Source: Castor canadensis
Lineage: Eukaryota; Chordata; Mammalia; Rodentia; Castoridae
Assembly (NCBI RefSeq): GCF_047511655.1
Contig: NC_133386.1
Coordinates: 170,831,146 to 170,895,145 of the forward strand
Length of the DNA: 64,000 nucleotides
Reading direction: 5' to 3'
Part shown: positions 20,797-32,588 of the stretch, in pieces
Numbering within the stretch: position 1 is the first letter of the stretch
How the letters are laid out: every line of letters starts with the position of its first letter
Program-made: the position numbers and the translations under genes
Notes under the pieces: generated by a model
Databases searched by the model: none
Told to the model about the DNA's origin: nothing
What the model saw: only the letters and a program-made list of their open reading frames with translations

Positions 20797-20945
20797 TTGG
20801 TACTTCTCAAATTTTCATACATGTATCGAGCATTTGGGAATCATTAAAATGCAAAATTATACTCTGTACTTCTGGGTTGGAACCCGAGATTCTGCATTCT
20901 AACAAGCTCCAGACGATGCTCAAAGGCTGGATACTGCAGTAGTAT
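20797..20945 (+). repeat. MER5A-like hAT DNA transposon fragment
   Basis: Resembles MER5A: 'acttctcaaattttcatac', 'gggaatcattaaaatgcaaa', 'gagattctgcattctaacaa', 'gctccagacgatgctc'. Non-autonomous, ancient. Confidence 0.6.
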
Positions 20946-20994
20946 CCCATGTGATTTGAAGAATTACTATGGATTTGAAATATGAAACCTGGGG

Positions 20995-21088
20995 GGGAGG
21001 CTGGAGTTGTGGCTCAGTGGTAGAGCACTTGCCTAATATCCTCAAGGCTCTGGGTTCAATCCCAAGCACTACAAAATAAATAAATACA
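20995..21088 (+). mobile_element. ID-like SINE
   Basis: 'ggctcagtggtagagcactt' (A box), 'ggttcaatcccaagcac' (B box), then an AATA-rich tail. Confidence 0.85.
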
Positions 21089-21314
21089 ATTGAAGTTGAC
21101 TGATGAGAATACCGGAGACTTTCTACATCCTTCATCGATGTCTGATGACTACAAACCTAAAGTCGTGTTCTTAAAATTTAGTATCTTCCCACCAGAATAT
21201 TATAATGCTTTCATGCCAATAACTTATCAGTTCCATTTCTAAATAACTTTGTACTTTTCAAGATACAACTGAGTTTTCCAGTATCATATCAGTGGAGAAT
21301 GTGGCTTATCAAAA

Positions 21315-21412
21315 TTAAATACTTAAAACCAATGCAAGAATGGAGTAATGTTCAGTTATGAAGAAGAATAAAATCTTGTCATTTACGGGAAAATAAGTGG
21401 AGCTGGGGCTAG
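21315..21412 (+). mobile_element. Old L1 fragment, 5' part (split)
   Basis: 'ggagtaatgttcagttatga', 'agaataaaatcttgtcattt' resemble L1 ORF2 3' text. The element continues at 21747 beyond the inserted SINE. Confidence 0.7.
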
Positions 21413-21419
21413 TCTTGGG

Positions 21420-21746
21420 TTGTTTTTGTTCTTTTTTGGTGGTATGGGATTTGAACTCAGGGCCTTGCACATGCTTGGCAGGTAATCAACACTTGAATCC
21501 CAGCCTAGCTAAACCCTTTTGGCTTTAGTTATTTTTTAGATAGGGTCTTGCATTTTTGCCCCATGGTAGGCCTCAGATTGTGATCCTCCTACTTACAGCC
21601 TCTTGCATAGCTGGGACCAAAAGCACACAACACCATGTCAGGCTTATGATTGAGATGGGGTCTTGCTAACTTTTTACCTGGCCAAACCAAATCCTGATCT
21701 CTGTCTCCCAAGTAGCTGGGATTATAGCTGTGAGTCACCAACGTCT
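21420..21746 (-). mobile_element. Composite ID + B1 + B1 SINE inserted in old L1
   Basis: Reversed ID-like part at 21435-21515 ('gggatttgaactcagggcc'). Two B1-like parts follow at 21540-21645 and 21650-21745 ('agctgggaccaaaagc', 'gtagctgggattatagctg'). It separates two pieces of one old L1. Confidence 0.8.
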
Positions 21747-22110
21747 GGTCAAGATCATCATGTTAAGTGAAATAAGCCAAACACAGAAGACAAATAAGGC
21801 ATATTTTCACTCATGTATGAAATCTTTAAAACAAAAAAAGAATCTGAAATTAAAAGAGGGATTAATAGGGAAGGGAAAGGGAACCAGAGGACAAGAAAGG
21901 ATGTTAGGAAGGGTGGATCTGAACAAAGCACAATATATGTGTGTATGGAAAGGACACAGAGAAACCCATTATTCTGCACAACTACTGTGTGTCAACAAAG
22001 AAACCAATGTTAGGTCCACAATCAATTAGATCTGTTAAACCAACACCCACTCCATAATCGATCAGAAAATCCCATCCATCTGATGGTCCTGTCTATAAAA
22101 TATGAGCTAC
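21747..22110 (+). mobile_element. Old L1 fragment, 3' part (split)
   Basis: Begins 'aagatcatcatgttaagtga', 'aataagccaaacacagaag', the usual end of L1 ORF2 in old subfamilies. Degraded 3'UTR follows; its end is not sharp. Confidence 0.75.
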
Positions 22111-22715
22111 AAAAAAGAAATAAGAGAATTTTATTTTCTTGAAGACAGAAGTCTATCAGTTGCACATTGAATTATTAGCTCCAGGTGGCTTTGTGAGTTT
22201 CCAATATTATTATAAACCATTTCCAATTTCCATTATTTTATAATGACTCATTTACTTGTACAACTGATATAGAAATACTATCTGTAGTAATTGTTATTGA
22301 GAACTAAATATATAACTTTTTTAACTTGAGGAAGGGGTAGTATTATCAGATTTGTACAAAATACCACATGAACTGGTGGTAGCCCCGTTTGGGTAGTATA
22401 TTTTTAAAAAATGCCACTTGGCACCCATTTGCTTGGTCTCTGGCTCTTGATATCCTGAAATTCCTGTCTCATGTGGTTAAAAGAATCAAAATCTCTTCTG
22501 ATCCAGGAGGAGAACATAATGAGCCCCCAGACAGTGATAAAGATACCTACTAAGGTACTAAGGAAAACAGGAGTCTTGGCCATGACTCTGTTATCCTTCT
22601 ATTCAGGAAGACAAAGACTGCTTGGGAAAAATAGTAGCTATGGGCCTGCACAGCACAGAATCTTAGTATTGGATGCTTGTCCAGGACCCAGGGCAGCTCC
22701 TATACCCAACATCAA
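22111..22715. other. Intergenic, no feature recognised
   Basis: AT-rich unique sequence; nothing I can support. Confidence 0.5.
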
Positions 22716-22815
22716 AAAGGGCTTGCAGAGTGGCTCCAGTGGTAGAAAGCCTGGCTAGCAAGTGTGAGGCCCTGAGTTCAAACCACAGCACTGCCAAAAA
22801 CAAAATGAAACCAAA
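22716..22815 (+). mobile_element. ID-like SINE
   Basis: 'gagtggctccagtggtagaa', 'gctagcaagtgtgaggccc', 'tgagttcaaaccacagcac', then an A-rich tail. Close to the ID part of the SINE at 30150. Confidence 0.88.
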
Positions 22816-23114
22816 AACACCCTTGTTCTCACTCAACCATTCAAAGTACTCATTTTCTCCCTCCTTCCTTCATCTTTCCCTTCTTATCTGTCTCTATGGC
22901 TGCTCTGTGGGTAGCTCAATTCATGGGAGAGAATCTCGCTAAGCTGATGAGAGCACTCTTGCCTCTGCTGGACAGAACTCTCCTAACTATAACCCAGACT
23001 TGTGCTCAAGATTACTGCCCCTTGGACAACTATGCTGGCTAGGGGCCCATGGCTGGGAGCCCTTCACTGACTAAGTGATAACTCTGGGCTGACTGGGCAA
23101 TTAAAAATTCCCTT

Positions 23115-23756
23115 TTATTTAAAAACACTCCAGGATTCCAAGATGGCAGCTAGAGGGAGGAAGCAGAAAGCATGCCTCCTAAAGTGAAATCTTGGAGAGA
23201 CGTTGGAGACACACCTTGCAGGCAAGGCCACCGAGAAGAGGCAAAACTTTGACCCCTCCACACCTCCAGCTGGCACAGAGAATCTCCACTTCACATTAAA
23301 TGGAGAAACCTGGAGGGCCCCCCCGGGCCGCCACCAGAAGCCTGCACCCAGATGGCTTGGGAAGACGGAGACCACAAGGTGAGCTAAGTGGTACACAGTA
23401 CTCCCACAGACAACCCTGGGCCAGATCAGCATAGTCCCCTGGACAGACCGACCCCCACCCAGGAAAAAAAGAGAAACTGAGTAATAAGCAATAAGAACAA
23501 TAAGGACACGTTGCAAAGAGGGTGGGGCGCCCTGAGCACTGAAGAGGGGGGAGGGGAATCCCTCACAGAACTGTAAATAAACAAGCCGGGCCTGGCCGGA
23601 GAGGGCGGGAGCCGGGACGCATGCCCAGCAACCAGTAGCGGGAAAGCTTGTGAGAGTGGAGGAGGGAGGAAAACTCCACAGGAGAGGGGGGAAGACCCAC
23701 TTCCCACGTGAGCTGTAAATAAACACACTGGCCTGAGAAAGCAGGTGCAGTGTCAC
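23115..23756 (-). other. Antisense open frame in the L1 5'UTR (copy B)
   Basis: A 213-codon antisense frame that partly shares frame and text with the antisense frame of copy A (for example 'QRVLIVLIAY' and 'SVSLFF'). It extends a few bases past the L1 5' boundary. It could be a by-product of C/T-rich antisense composition; coding status is unproven. Confidence 0.3.
23570..23730 (+). repeat. Two tandem 5'UTR units in L1 copy B
   Basis: Anchors '(a/g)ctgtaaataaac' at 23570 and 23712, spaced 142 bp. Copy A has one unit more. Confidence 0.78.
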
Positions 23757-24606
23757 CTCCCCCAGTGTGCTTGGAAAGGGGAAAGCTTGTAGCAGTGGCA
23801 GTCACACACAGGAGAACTCTGAGTAAACAAAGCCTGCAGGGCCAGGTGAGTGCTAAGCTCACCCCAGAGATCTGCATAAATAACGCCGCCAGCTACAGGC
23901 TGACAGGAGTGGGCAGGCAAGCCATAGCCTCAGATAGCCATTCACAGACCTGTCTCCAGACTCTTTTTCTCTCTCTCTACCATTGATAAGCCAACAACTG
24001 AACTACACCTGCATGCTGAAAAACTTACTGAAACTGTATTGCATTTAAACTTGGGACACTTTGTGGGTTTTTTTTCTTTTTTTTTTTGTTTTGTTCTGTG
24101 CAGTTTTGTTCTATTTTATTTTTCCACTTTGATGAGACAACTACAGAACAACATCTGAGGCACCATCTCCAGGACTGGAGGCTGAGGGATGAACACCAAA
24201 ATTATTAAGACTGAAACTTCATTGCAATTTGAACTTGGAGATTTTTTTTATTGATTTTTTATTTTCTTATTTTATTTTATTTTTATATATTTTTATCTAC
24301 TTATTTTTTATTTTTATTCTTATTTTATTTTAATTTTTTTATTTTCAATCCTCTCTCTGTCTCTCTAATGCCTTTCAGCTTATGGTTGATTAGCACACTG
24401 TCTCTCCCTGTTTATATCTTTGAAACTTTTTTTATTTGTTTCTTTGTTTTGTTTTTTTTCTACTTGTTTGTTTTCCCCTTTTCCTTTAACTTCTTTGCTT
24501 TCCATCTCCCCTCACCTTTCCATTCTAAATATCACTAGTGCTATTATTACAAGCCAGAAAATACTTAATTGCACACAGTACAGGGGCAATAACAACACCA
24601 AGGACA

Positions 24607-25804
24607 ATGACAGGAAGACAGAAAAAACAGGGAAACAAGTTTCCCCACAGCAAAAAATTAGTACAGGAACCAGAGGGAAATGAAGAAAACAGACACTCAG
24701 ATCCAGACTCCAAAAAAATGAAAATAAACTATGCCAAAGAACCCAATGAAGCCCACAAGAATAATCTAAAAGAAGAAATACTACAGGTGATCAATGAGAA
24801 TTTTATAGAGATGATACTGGATATGGTCAACCAAAATGTACAGGAGACATTCAAGAAATTCCAAGACACCAAAAGTAGAGAATTCGAAAAAGCAAAAGGA
24901 GAAATAAAGGAAACCATAGAAGCACTGTATAAACACCAAAGTGAAACAGAAAACACGATTAATAAAGAGATAAATGAACTCAGGACAAAAATAGACAACA
25001 TTGAAGAGGAAATGACCCAGGATATGGAAAACCTCAAAAAAAAAGAACAAAACAGAATTGCAAAACAAAACGGAAAGCCAATCCAGCAGAATAGAACAGA
25101 AGACAGAATCTCAGAACTTGAAGATGAAATGGTAATTAAAGGAAAAACCGAAGAACTATTAATTAAACAACTCAAGACCTGTGAAAAGAAAATGCAAGAA
25201 CTCACTGACTCCATCAAAAGACCAAACTTGAGAATCATGGGCATCGAAGAAGGAGAAGAGGTGCAAGCAAAGGGAATGCATAATATATTCAACAAAATAA
25301 TAACAGAAAATTCCCAAATCTAGAGAAATATATTCCTATACAGATGCAAGAGGCCTCCAGAACAACAAACAGACCATATCAAAATAGAACTACCCCACAA
25401 CATATCATCATTAAAACAACAAGTTCAGAAAAGAGGGAAAGAATATTGAAGGCTGTAAGAGAGAAAAAACAAGTAACATACAAAGGTAAACCCATCAAAA
25501 TCACAGCAGACTTCTCACAGAAACATTAAAAGCAAGAAGAGCGTAGGGTGAGATCTTCCAGGCACTGAATGAAAATAACTTCAACCCCAGGATACTCTAC
25601 CCAGCAAAACTATCATTCAAAATAGATGGAGCAATAAAAGTCTTCTATAATAAGCAGAAACTAAAACAATATGTGACCACAAAGCCACCACTACAAAAGA
25701 TTCTTCAAGGGATTCTGCACACAGAAAGTGAAACCCAACATAACCATGAAAGGACAGGCAGCACCAAACTACAGGAAAAGAAAAAGCAAGACAGTAGAGA
25801 GTAA
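24607..25804 (+). pseudogene. L1 ORF1 (copy B), frameshifted
   Basis: The ATG at 24607 (MTGRQKKQGNKF...) is the best candidate for the family's true ORF1 start. A coiled coil follows, then the 'KRPNLRIMGIEEGEE' segment. A one-base loss near 25311 (TTT to TT before CCC) ends the frame at 25321-25323. The next frame (25344-25529) carries the 'IIIKTTSSE' and 'KGKPIKI' C-terminal segments. Another one-base loss lies near 25517. After restoring alignment, the TAG at 25544-25546 falls at the same codon as the amber in copy A. The end (TAA 25802-25804) is inferred by alignment. Confidence 0.87.
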
Positions 25805-25853
25805 CCTCAACTTAGGTACACACAATCAAACCTTCAAACAACTAAGAAACTAA

Positions 25854-28800
25854 GTGACAGGAATCACCACATACCTATCAGTACTAACACTTAATGTTAA
25901 TGGACTTAATTCACCCATCAAAATGCACTGCTTGACGAAATGGATTAAAAAGAAAGATCCAAAAATTTGTTGCTTACAGGAGACCCATCTCACTGACAAA
26001 AATCAGCATAGGCTTAGGATGAAAGGCTGGAAGAAGATTTACCAAGCCAGTGGCACCCTAAAACAGGAAGGAGTAGCAATACTTATCTCTGACACAATAG
26101 ACATCAAACCTACTTTGATCAAACAAGATAAAGAAGGACATTCCATACTAATAAAAGGGGAAATAGACCAAAAGGAAATAATAATTATCAACCTATATGC
26201 ACCCAATGTCAATGCACCCAATTTCATCAAACATACCCTGAAGGACCTAAAAGCATATATTAACTCCACCACAGTGGTTGTGGAGACTTTAACACCCCAT
26301 TATCATCAATAGATAGTTCATCCAAACAAAAAATCAATAGAGAAATTCAAGATCTAAAATACACAATAGATCAAATGGACCTCATTGATGTCTACAGAAC
26401 ATTTCATCCAACTTCTACACAATATACATTTTTCTAAGCAGCCCATGGAACCTTCTCCAAAATAGATCATATCCTAGGGCACAAACCAAGTCTCAGCAAA
26501 TATAAGAAAATAGAAATTATACTATGTATTCTATCTGATCACAATGCAATAAAACTAGAACTCAACAACAAAAGTAAAGACAAAAAACATGCAAACAGCG
26601 GGAAACTAAATAACTCATTGCTTAATGAACAATGGGTCATTGATGAAATAAAAGAGGAAATTAAAAACTTCCTGGAAGTCATGAAAATGAAAACACAACC
26701 TACTGGAACCTATGGGACACAGCTAAGGCAGTCCTGAGAGGAAAATTTATAGCCATGAGTGCATATATTAAAAAGACTGAAAGATCCCAAATCAATGACC
26801 TAATGATACATCTCAAACTCCTAGAAAAACGAGAACAAGCAAATCCCAAACAAATAGAAGGAGAGAAATAATAAAAATAAGAACTGAAATTAACGAGATA
26901 GAAACCAAAAAAAAAAAAATACAAAGAATTAATGAAACAAAAAGTTGGTTCTTTGAAAAAATAAACAAGATCGACAGACCCCTGGCAAACCTGACTAAAA
27001 TGAGGAGAGAAAAAACCCAAATTAGTAGAATCAGGAATGCAAAAGGGGAAATAACAACAAACACCATGGAAGTCCAGGATATCATCAGAGACTATTTCAA
27101 GAACCTATATTCAAATAAATTTGAAAATCTTAAAGAAATGAGCAGATTTCTAGATACATATGATCATCCAAAACTGAACCAAGAGGATATTAATCACCTG
27201 AATAGATCTATAACATGAAATGAAATTGAAGCAGCAATCTAGAGTCTCCCCAAAAAGAAAAGTCCAGGACCTGATGGATTCTCTGCTGAATTCTATCAGA
27301 CCTTTAAAGAAGAACTGATACTAACCCTCCTTAAACTGTTTCATGAAACAGAAAGGGAAGGAAAACTGCCAAACACATTTTATGAAGCCAGTATTACACT
27401 TATCCCAAAACCAGGCAAAGACACCTCCAAAAAGGAGAACTATAGGCCAATCTCCTTCATGAACATTGATGCAAAAATCCTCAACAAAATAATGGCAAAC
27501 CAAATTCAACAACACATCAAAAAGATTATTCACCACAACCAAGTAGGCTTCATCCCAGGAATGCAGGGGTGGTTCAACATACAAAAATCAATAAATGTAA
27601 TAAACCACATTAACAGAAGCAAAGACAAAAACCACTTGATCATCTCAATAGATGCAGAAAAAGCCTTTGATAAGATCCAACACCATTTCATGATAAAAGC
27701 TCTAAGAAAACTAGGAATGAAGGAAAGTACCTCAACATTACAAAAGCTATATATGACAACCTACAGCCAGCATTATACTAAACAGAGAAAAACTGAAACC
27801 ATTCCTTCTAAAATCAGGAACCAGACAAGGATGCCCACTATCTCCACTCCTATTCAACACAGTACTGGAATTCCTAGCCAGAGCAATTAGGCAAGAAGAA
27901 GGAATAAAAGGAATACAAATAGGTAAAGAAACTGTCAAAATATCCCTATTTGCAGACGACATGATCCTATACCTTAAAGACCCAAAAAACTCTACTCAAA
28001 AGCTCCTAGATACCATCAATAGCTATAGCAAGGTAGCAGGATATAAAATCAACATAGAAAAGTCATTAGCATTTCTATACACTAATAATGAACAAATGGA
28101 AAAAGAATATATGAAAACAATTCCATTTACAATAGCCTCAAAAAAATCAAATACCTAGGTGTAAACTTAACAAAGGATGTGAATGACCTCTACAAGGAAA
28201 ACTATGAACTTCTGAAGAAAGAGATTTTGGAGAGATCTCTCATGCTCATGGATTGGTAGAATCAACATAGTAAAAATGTCTATACTCCCAAAAGTAATCT
28301 ACATGTTTAATGCAATTCCCATCAAAATTCCAGTGACATTCATTAATGAGATTGAAAAATCTACTGTTAAATTTATATGGAAACACAAGAGGCCACGAAT
28401 AGCCAAGGCAATACTCAGTCAAAAGAACAATGCTGGAGGTATCACGATATCTGACTTCAACTATATTACAAAGCAATAGCAATAAAAACAGCATGGTACT
28501 GGCACAAAAACAGACATGAAGACCAGTGGAACAGAATAGAGGACCCAGATATGAAGCCACACAACTATAACCAACTTGTCTTTGACAAAGGAGCTAAAAA
28601 TATACAGTGGAGAAAAAGCAGCCTCTTCAACAAAAACTGCTGGGAAAACTGGTTAGCAGTCTGCAAAAAACTGAAACTAGATCCATGTATATCACCCTAT
28701 ACCAAGATTAACTCAAAATGGATCAAGGATCTTAATATCAGACCACAAACTCTAAAGTTGATACAGGAAAGAGTAGGAAATACTCTGGAGTTAGTAGGTA

Positions 28801-29655
28801 TAGGTAAGAACTTTCTCAATGGAACCCCAGCAGCACAGCAACTAAGAGATAGCATAGATAAATGGGACCTCATAAAACTAAAAAGCTTCTGCTCATCAAA
28901 AGAAATGGTCTCTAAACTGAAGAGAACACCCACAGAGTGGGAGAAAATATTTGCCAACTATACATCAGACAAAGGACTGATAACCAGAATATATAGGGAA
29001 CTTAAAAAACTAAATTCTCCCAAAACTAATGAACCAATAAATGGGCAAGTGAACTAACAGAATTTTCTCAAAAGAAGAAATTCAAATGGCCAAAAAACAC
29101 ATGAAAAAACACTCACCATCTCTAGCCTTTAAGGAAATGCAAATCCAAACCACACTAAGATTCTACCTCACCCCTGTTAGAATAGCCATCATTAGCAACA
29201 CCAGGAACAACAGGTGTTGGCGAGGATGGGGGGAAAAAGGAACCCTCATACACTGTTGGTGGGAATGTAGACTAGTACAACCACTCTGGAAAAAAATTTG
29301 GAGGCTACTTAAAAAGCTAAACATTGATCTACCATTTGACCCAGCAATACCACTTTTGGGGATATACCCAAAAGAATGTGACACAGGTTACTCCAGAGGC
29401 ACCTGCACACCCATGTTTATTGTGGCACTATTCACAATAGCCCAGTTGTGGAAACAGCCAAGATGCCCCACCACTGACGAATGGATCAAGAAAATGTGGT
29501 ATGTATACACAATGGAATTTTATGCAGCTATGAGGAAGAACAAAATGTTATCATTCGCTGGTAAATGGATGGAATTGGAGAACATCATTCTGAGTGAGGT
29601 TAGCCTGGTCCAAAAGACCAAAAATTGTATGTTCTCCCTCATATGCGGACATTAG
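25854..29655 (+). pseudogene. L1 ORF2 (copy B), broken
   Basis: Endonuclease at the start (25854 on): '[11 protein letters not shown]', 'CCLQETH', 'INLYAPNVNAPNF'. The endonuclease motif 'GDFNT' is destroyed by a one-base loss near 26282. Further damage: TAA in 'ttttctaagcagc' near 26436, a loss near 26680, TGA 27216-27218, TAG near 27240, and about 18 bases deleted near 28225. RT motif '[13 protein letters not shown]' lies at about 27645-27680 and FADD at 27949-27960. The C-terminal cysteine motif near 29215 has RGWGEK instead of RGCGEK, so one zinc-ligand cysteine is replaced by Trp. Normal stop at 29653-29655. Confidence 0.92.
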
Positions 29656-30149
29656 ATCAAGGGCAAACACAACAAGGGGATTGAACTTTGATCACAAGAT
29701 AAAAGTGAGAGCACACAAGGGAGGTATGAGGATAGGTAAGACACCTAAAAAACTAGCTAGCATTTGTTGCCCTCAATGCAGAGAAACTAATGCAGATACT
29801 TTAAAGCAACTGACGCCAATAGGAGAAGGGGACCAGGAACTAGAGAAAAGGTTAGATCAAAAAGAATTAACCTAGAAGGTAACACATATGCACAGGAAAT
29901 CAATGTGAGTCAACTCCCTGTATAGCTATCCTTATCTCAATTAGCAAAAACCCTTGTTCCTTCCTATTATTGCTTATACTCTCTCTTCAGCAAAATTAGA
30001 GATAAGGGCAAAATAGTTTCTGCTGGGTATCGAGGGAGTGGGGTGGAATGGTAGAGGGCGGAGTGGGTGGGAAGGGAGGGGGTGGGGGCAGGGTGGAGAA
30101 ATGACCCAAGCATTGTATGCATATATGAATAATAAAAAAAAAACTCCAG

Positions 30150-30375
30150 ATGGGCCTGGCACTGGTGGCTCACACCTGTAATCCTAGTTACTCGGGTGAC
30201 AGAGATCAGGAGGATCACAATTTGAGACCAGCCTAGGCAAACACCTCACAAAAATACCCAACACCAAAAAGGGCTGGCAGAGTGGCTCCAGTGGTGAACG
30301 CCTGCCTAGGAAGTATGAGGCCCTGAGTTCAAACCACAGCACTGCCAAAAACCAAACAAAAACAAAAAACACCCT
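30150..30375 (+). mobile_element. B1-dID-like dimeric SINE
   Basis: B1 part 30152-30262 ('tgggcctggcactggtggct', 'acctgtaatcctagttac'). ID part 30270-30350 ('gagtggctccagtggtgaac', 'gaggccctgagttcaaacc'). A-rich tail. It lies immediately after L1 copy B. Confidence 0.88.
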
Positions 30376-31950
30376 TGATGGGTGATATGATCAAAATAAA
30401 AACATGTATGAAAATGTCATGATGAAACTCATTAAAAATGTACCAAAAAAAAAAAAAAAAACGCTGATAGAAGTTATCCTTATAAGCTGCATTTATTTTC
30501 CTGATTACCAAAGTAATTAATGCCTGCTTGTTTTAGAAAATATAGAAAAAGGTAAAGAAGAAATACATAATGATAATCACTGTTCATTTGGGGTATGTTT
30601 TTTTCTAGTAAAGTATGCATGTGCATATGTCTCTTTGTGCATACTTAAAGCATATAAAATTTGGGATTATACTGTATATATATATTTTTCCATTTGTGCC
30701 ATGAAATTTTTCCTAAGTCATAAAGTTGATTCTTTGAAAACACCCTTGCTGGCCATCTCCCTTATCTTCCAGTAAGAAATGGGCAATTGTCAGCCACTTC
30801 CCCATGGCAAAGCAATGTCAATTTTAACCAGATGTCATCTGTATGAAAACACAGAGCAGCATACTGTGGGGACAACTCAGTGAGTGATGCTTTGGGGTTT
30901 CTACCCAGACCTGACTGAGAAAAAATAGCAGATGTCTGTGCCCAAGTCTTCTGGCAGCAGGGACTCCATTTGCAGGAACAGAGGCTCAATGGGGTGGGGA
31001 GGAGGCCTGGTCCTGGATTTTGTGCAGAAGTTTGTGGAAGGAACTGGTGACAAAGGGTTACAGGATTAGCAAGGTGAGCTGAAGGGCCACACCTGGAGGC
31101 AATCCTGCATGCTGAATTTACTACAGGGGCCTGGGAGTCATATAAATGAGTGATGCTTCCTGAAACCCTTTCCAAGCGAGCAGCAGAAGCTGGCAGGGGC
31201 CCTTCAGTGTGCTGTAGATGTGTCTGGAATTCAAATAATTTGATGCTGAGATACAATGACAATAGGAAACAGGCATTACCTTGAGAGAATGAGGCAGAGA
31301 CAGCTGCTGCAGCCCACATTCATGGAAGAAGAGGCCCTCACCACCCCCTCTCCATTTGCTGCCCTTCTGGAAAGCTCTATCCTGCCTCACTGCTATTGCC
31401 CTTACTCAAGGGCATCAAATTTAAAAAGTGATGTAGCTGGTAATTCTTTTTTATTTTTCCCTCATCTAGGCAGTGAAGAATGGGGAAATGAAAATAAAAA
31501 CCTTGACTGCAACTGACATGTCTCTTTAAAAAAATGATGCTGACATTAGACACAGCTCCAGAGAGTACAATTTGAATATTGGGTCCCATTGCAATGTTCT
31601 CAGCCCTTGCATTCTTTTCTTTTAAAATTTGTCTTTGTTGGGTGCACATGTTAATATTTCTCCAAGGCGTAAGAGCTGGGAGGATTCCATCAGTAACAAC
31701 AGGAGATCTGGTGAGCCGGGTCTGTTATCCTTCCAATCACAAGGCATTTTGCTTGCACTGGTTGTCATTTCCATTAGGGGAACTGATAAGCAGATTCTGA
31801 TTTTATTATTTGCCCAAACACAGTGCTCTTATTTGCAGAGTGTTCCATTTTTCTGAAGCACTTTGTGTTTTTAAGCCTTTCTATGTATGCCATAGCGTTC
31901 TGGAGCCACCTGGTCAGAGACTGGGAGCTGTTTGCTAGAATTTCAGCTGG
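30376..31950. other. Unique intergenic sequence without repeats
   Basis: About 1.5 kb lacking recognisable repeats after a poly-A stretch at 30441-30460. From 30740 on it is balanced in composition and repeat-free, the sort of interval in which conserved regulatory DNA is often found. No convincing coding frame: a 185-codon minus-strand frame (30762-31319) has no motif I know. Confidence 0.45.
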
Positions 31951-31956
31951 CCAGGT

Positions 31957-31999
31957 ATTATAATTATAATTATATTATACTATTATTATTATTATTATT
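31957..31999 (+). repeat. (TTA)n / AT-rich simple repeat
   Basis: ATAATTATAATTAT followed by TATTATTATTATTATTATT. Confidence 0.9.
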
Positions 32000-32249
32000 T
32001 CAGCTGGATCTCCTTTTCTCTGACTACAAAAAGAAAGTGCTGGTCTTACCATTCCAGATCCCCAATTCCATAATTCTGTTATTTCATGTGATAATTTGTC
32101 ACCAAGGGTAGCCCTGGTAAAACTCTCAGGCATCTGGACTCCACCTTTCCTATGCAAGTCACCATCTATTAAAATGAATTTGGCAAATACAGTATTTTTA
32201 CTTTTTCTTAACCTAATAATTACTTCTCAGAATGTGGACATGTAATAAT

Positions 32250-32588
32250 AACTCCAATAAATTAGTCATCCCTCAGTAACTGTGGGGAATGGGTTCTAGG
32301 ACTCCTCTTGAACATAAAACTCCATGGGTACTCAAGACCCTTATATAAAATGGCAAATTATTTGCATATAACTTCTTATCTGACTGTATATTTTAAATTA
32401 GATCTAGATTACTTATAAAACCTAACACAATGTATTACTATGTCAATAGTTGTTATGCTGGGGTATTAGTGAGAATGACAAGAAAAAAGTCGGTACCTAT
32501 GTAGGGTTTTTTCCAAAAATATTTTTGATCTGTGGTTGTCTGAATCTGCCCGTGTGGAACCCACAGATAGAGAACTGACCATACATAG
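32250..32588. repeat. Tigger-like (mariner/pogo class) DNA transposon remnant
   Basis: The ends form imperfect inverted repeats: 'gtcatccctcagtaactgtg' on the left, and on the right 'acccacagatagagaactga', whose complement reads similarly. Internal text ('cccttatataaaatggcaaa', 'gattacttataaaacctaa') matches a familiar ancient mammalian element of about 340 bp. The subfamily name is not certain. Confidence 0.7.

Larger units (their letters stand above)
23134..30142 (+). mobile_element. Near full-length L1 retrotransposon (copy B)
   Basis: A 7.0-kb L1, same family and orientation as copy A and about 4.9 kb downstream of it. It starts 'gattccaagatggcagctag' and ends in an A tail. Short flanking repeats 'actccag' (23127-23133 and 30143-30149), with adjacent A runs, may be the target duplication. 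The 5'UTR has two, not three, tandem units. ORF1 and ORF2 are broken by frameshifts and stops largely different from those of copy A, so the copies decayed independently. Confidence 0.95.

Noticed and set aside
30762-31319. 185-codon minus-strand frame
   Set aside because: Single isolated frame without motif, promoter or splice evidence.
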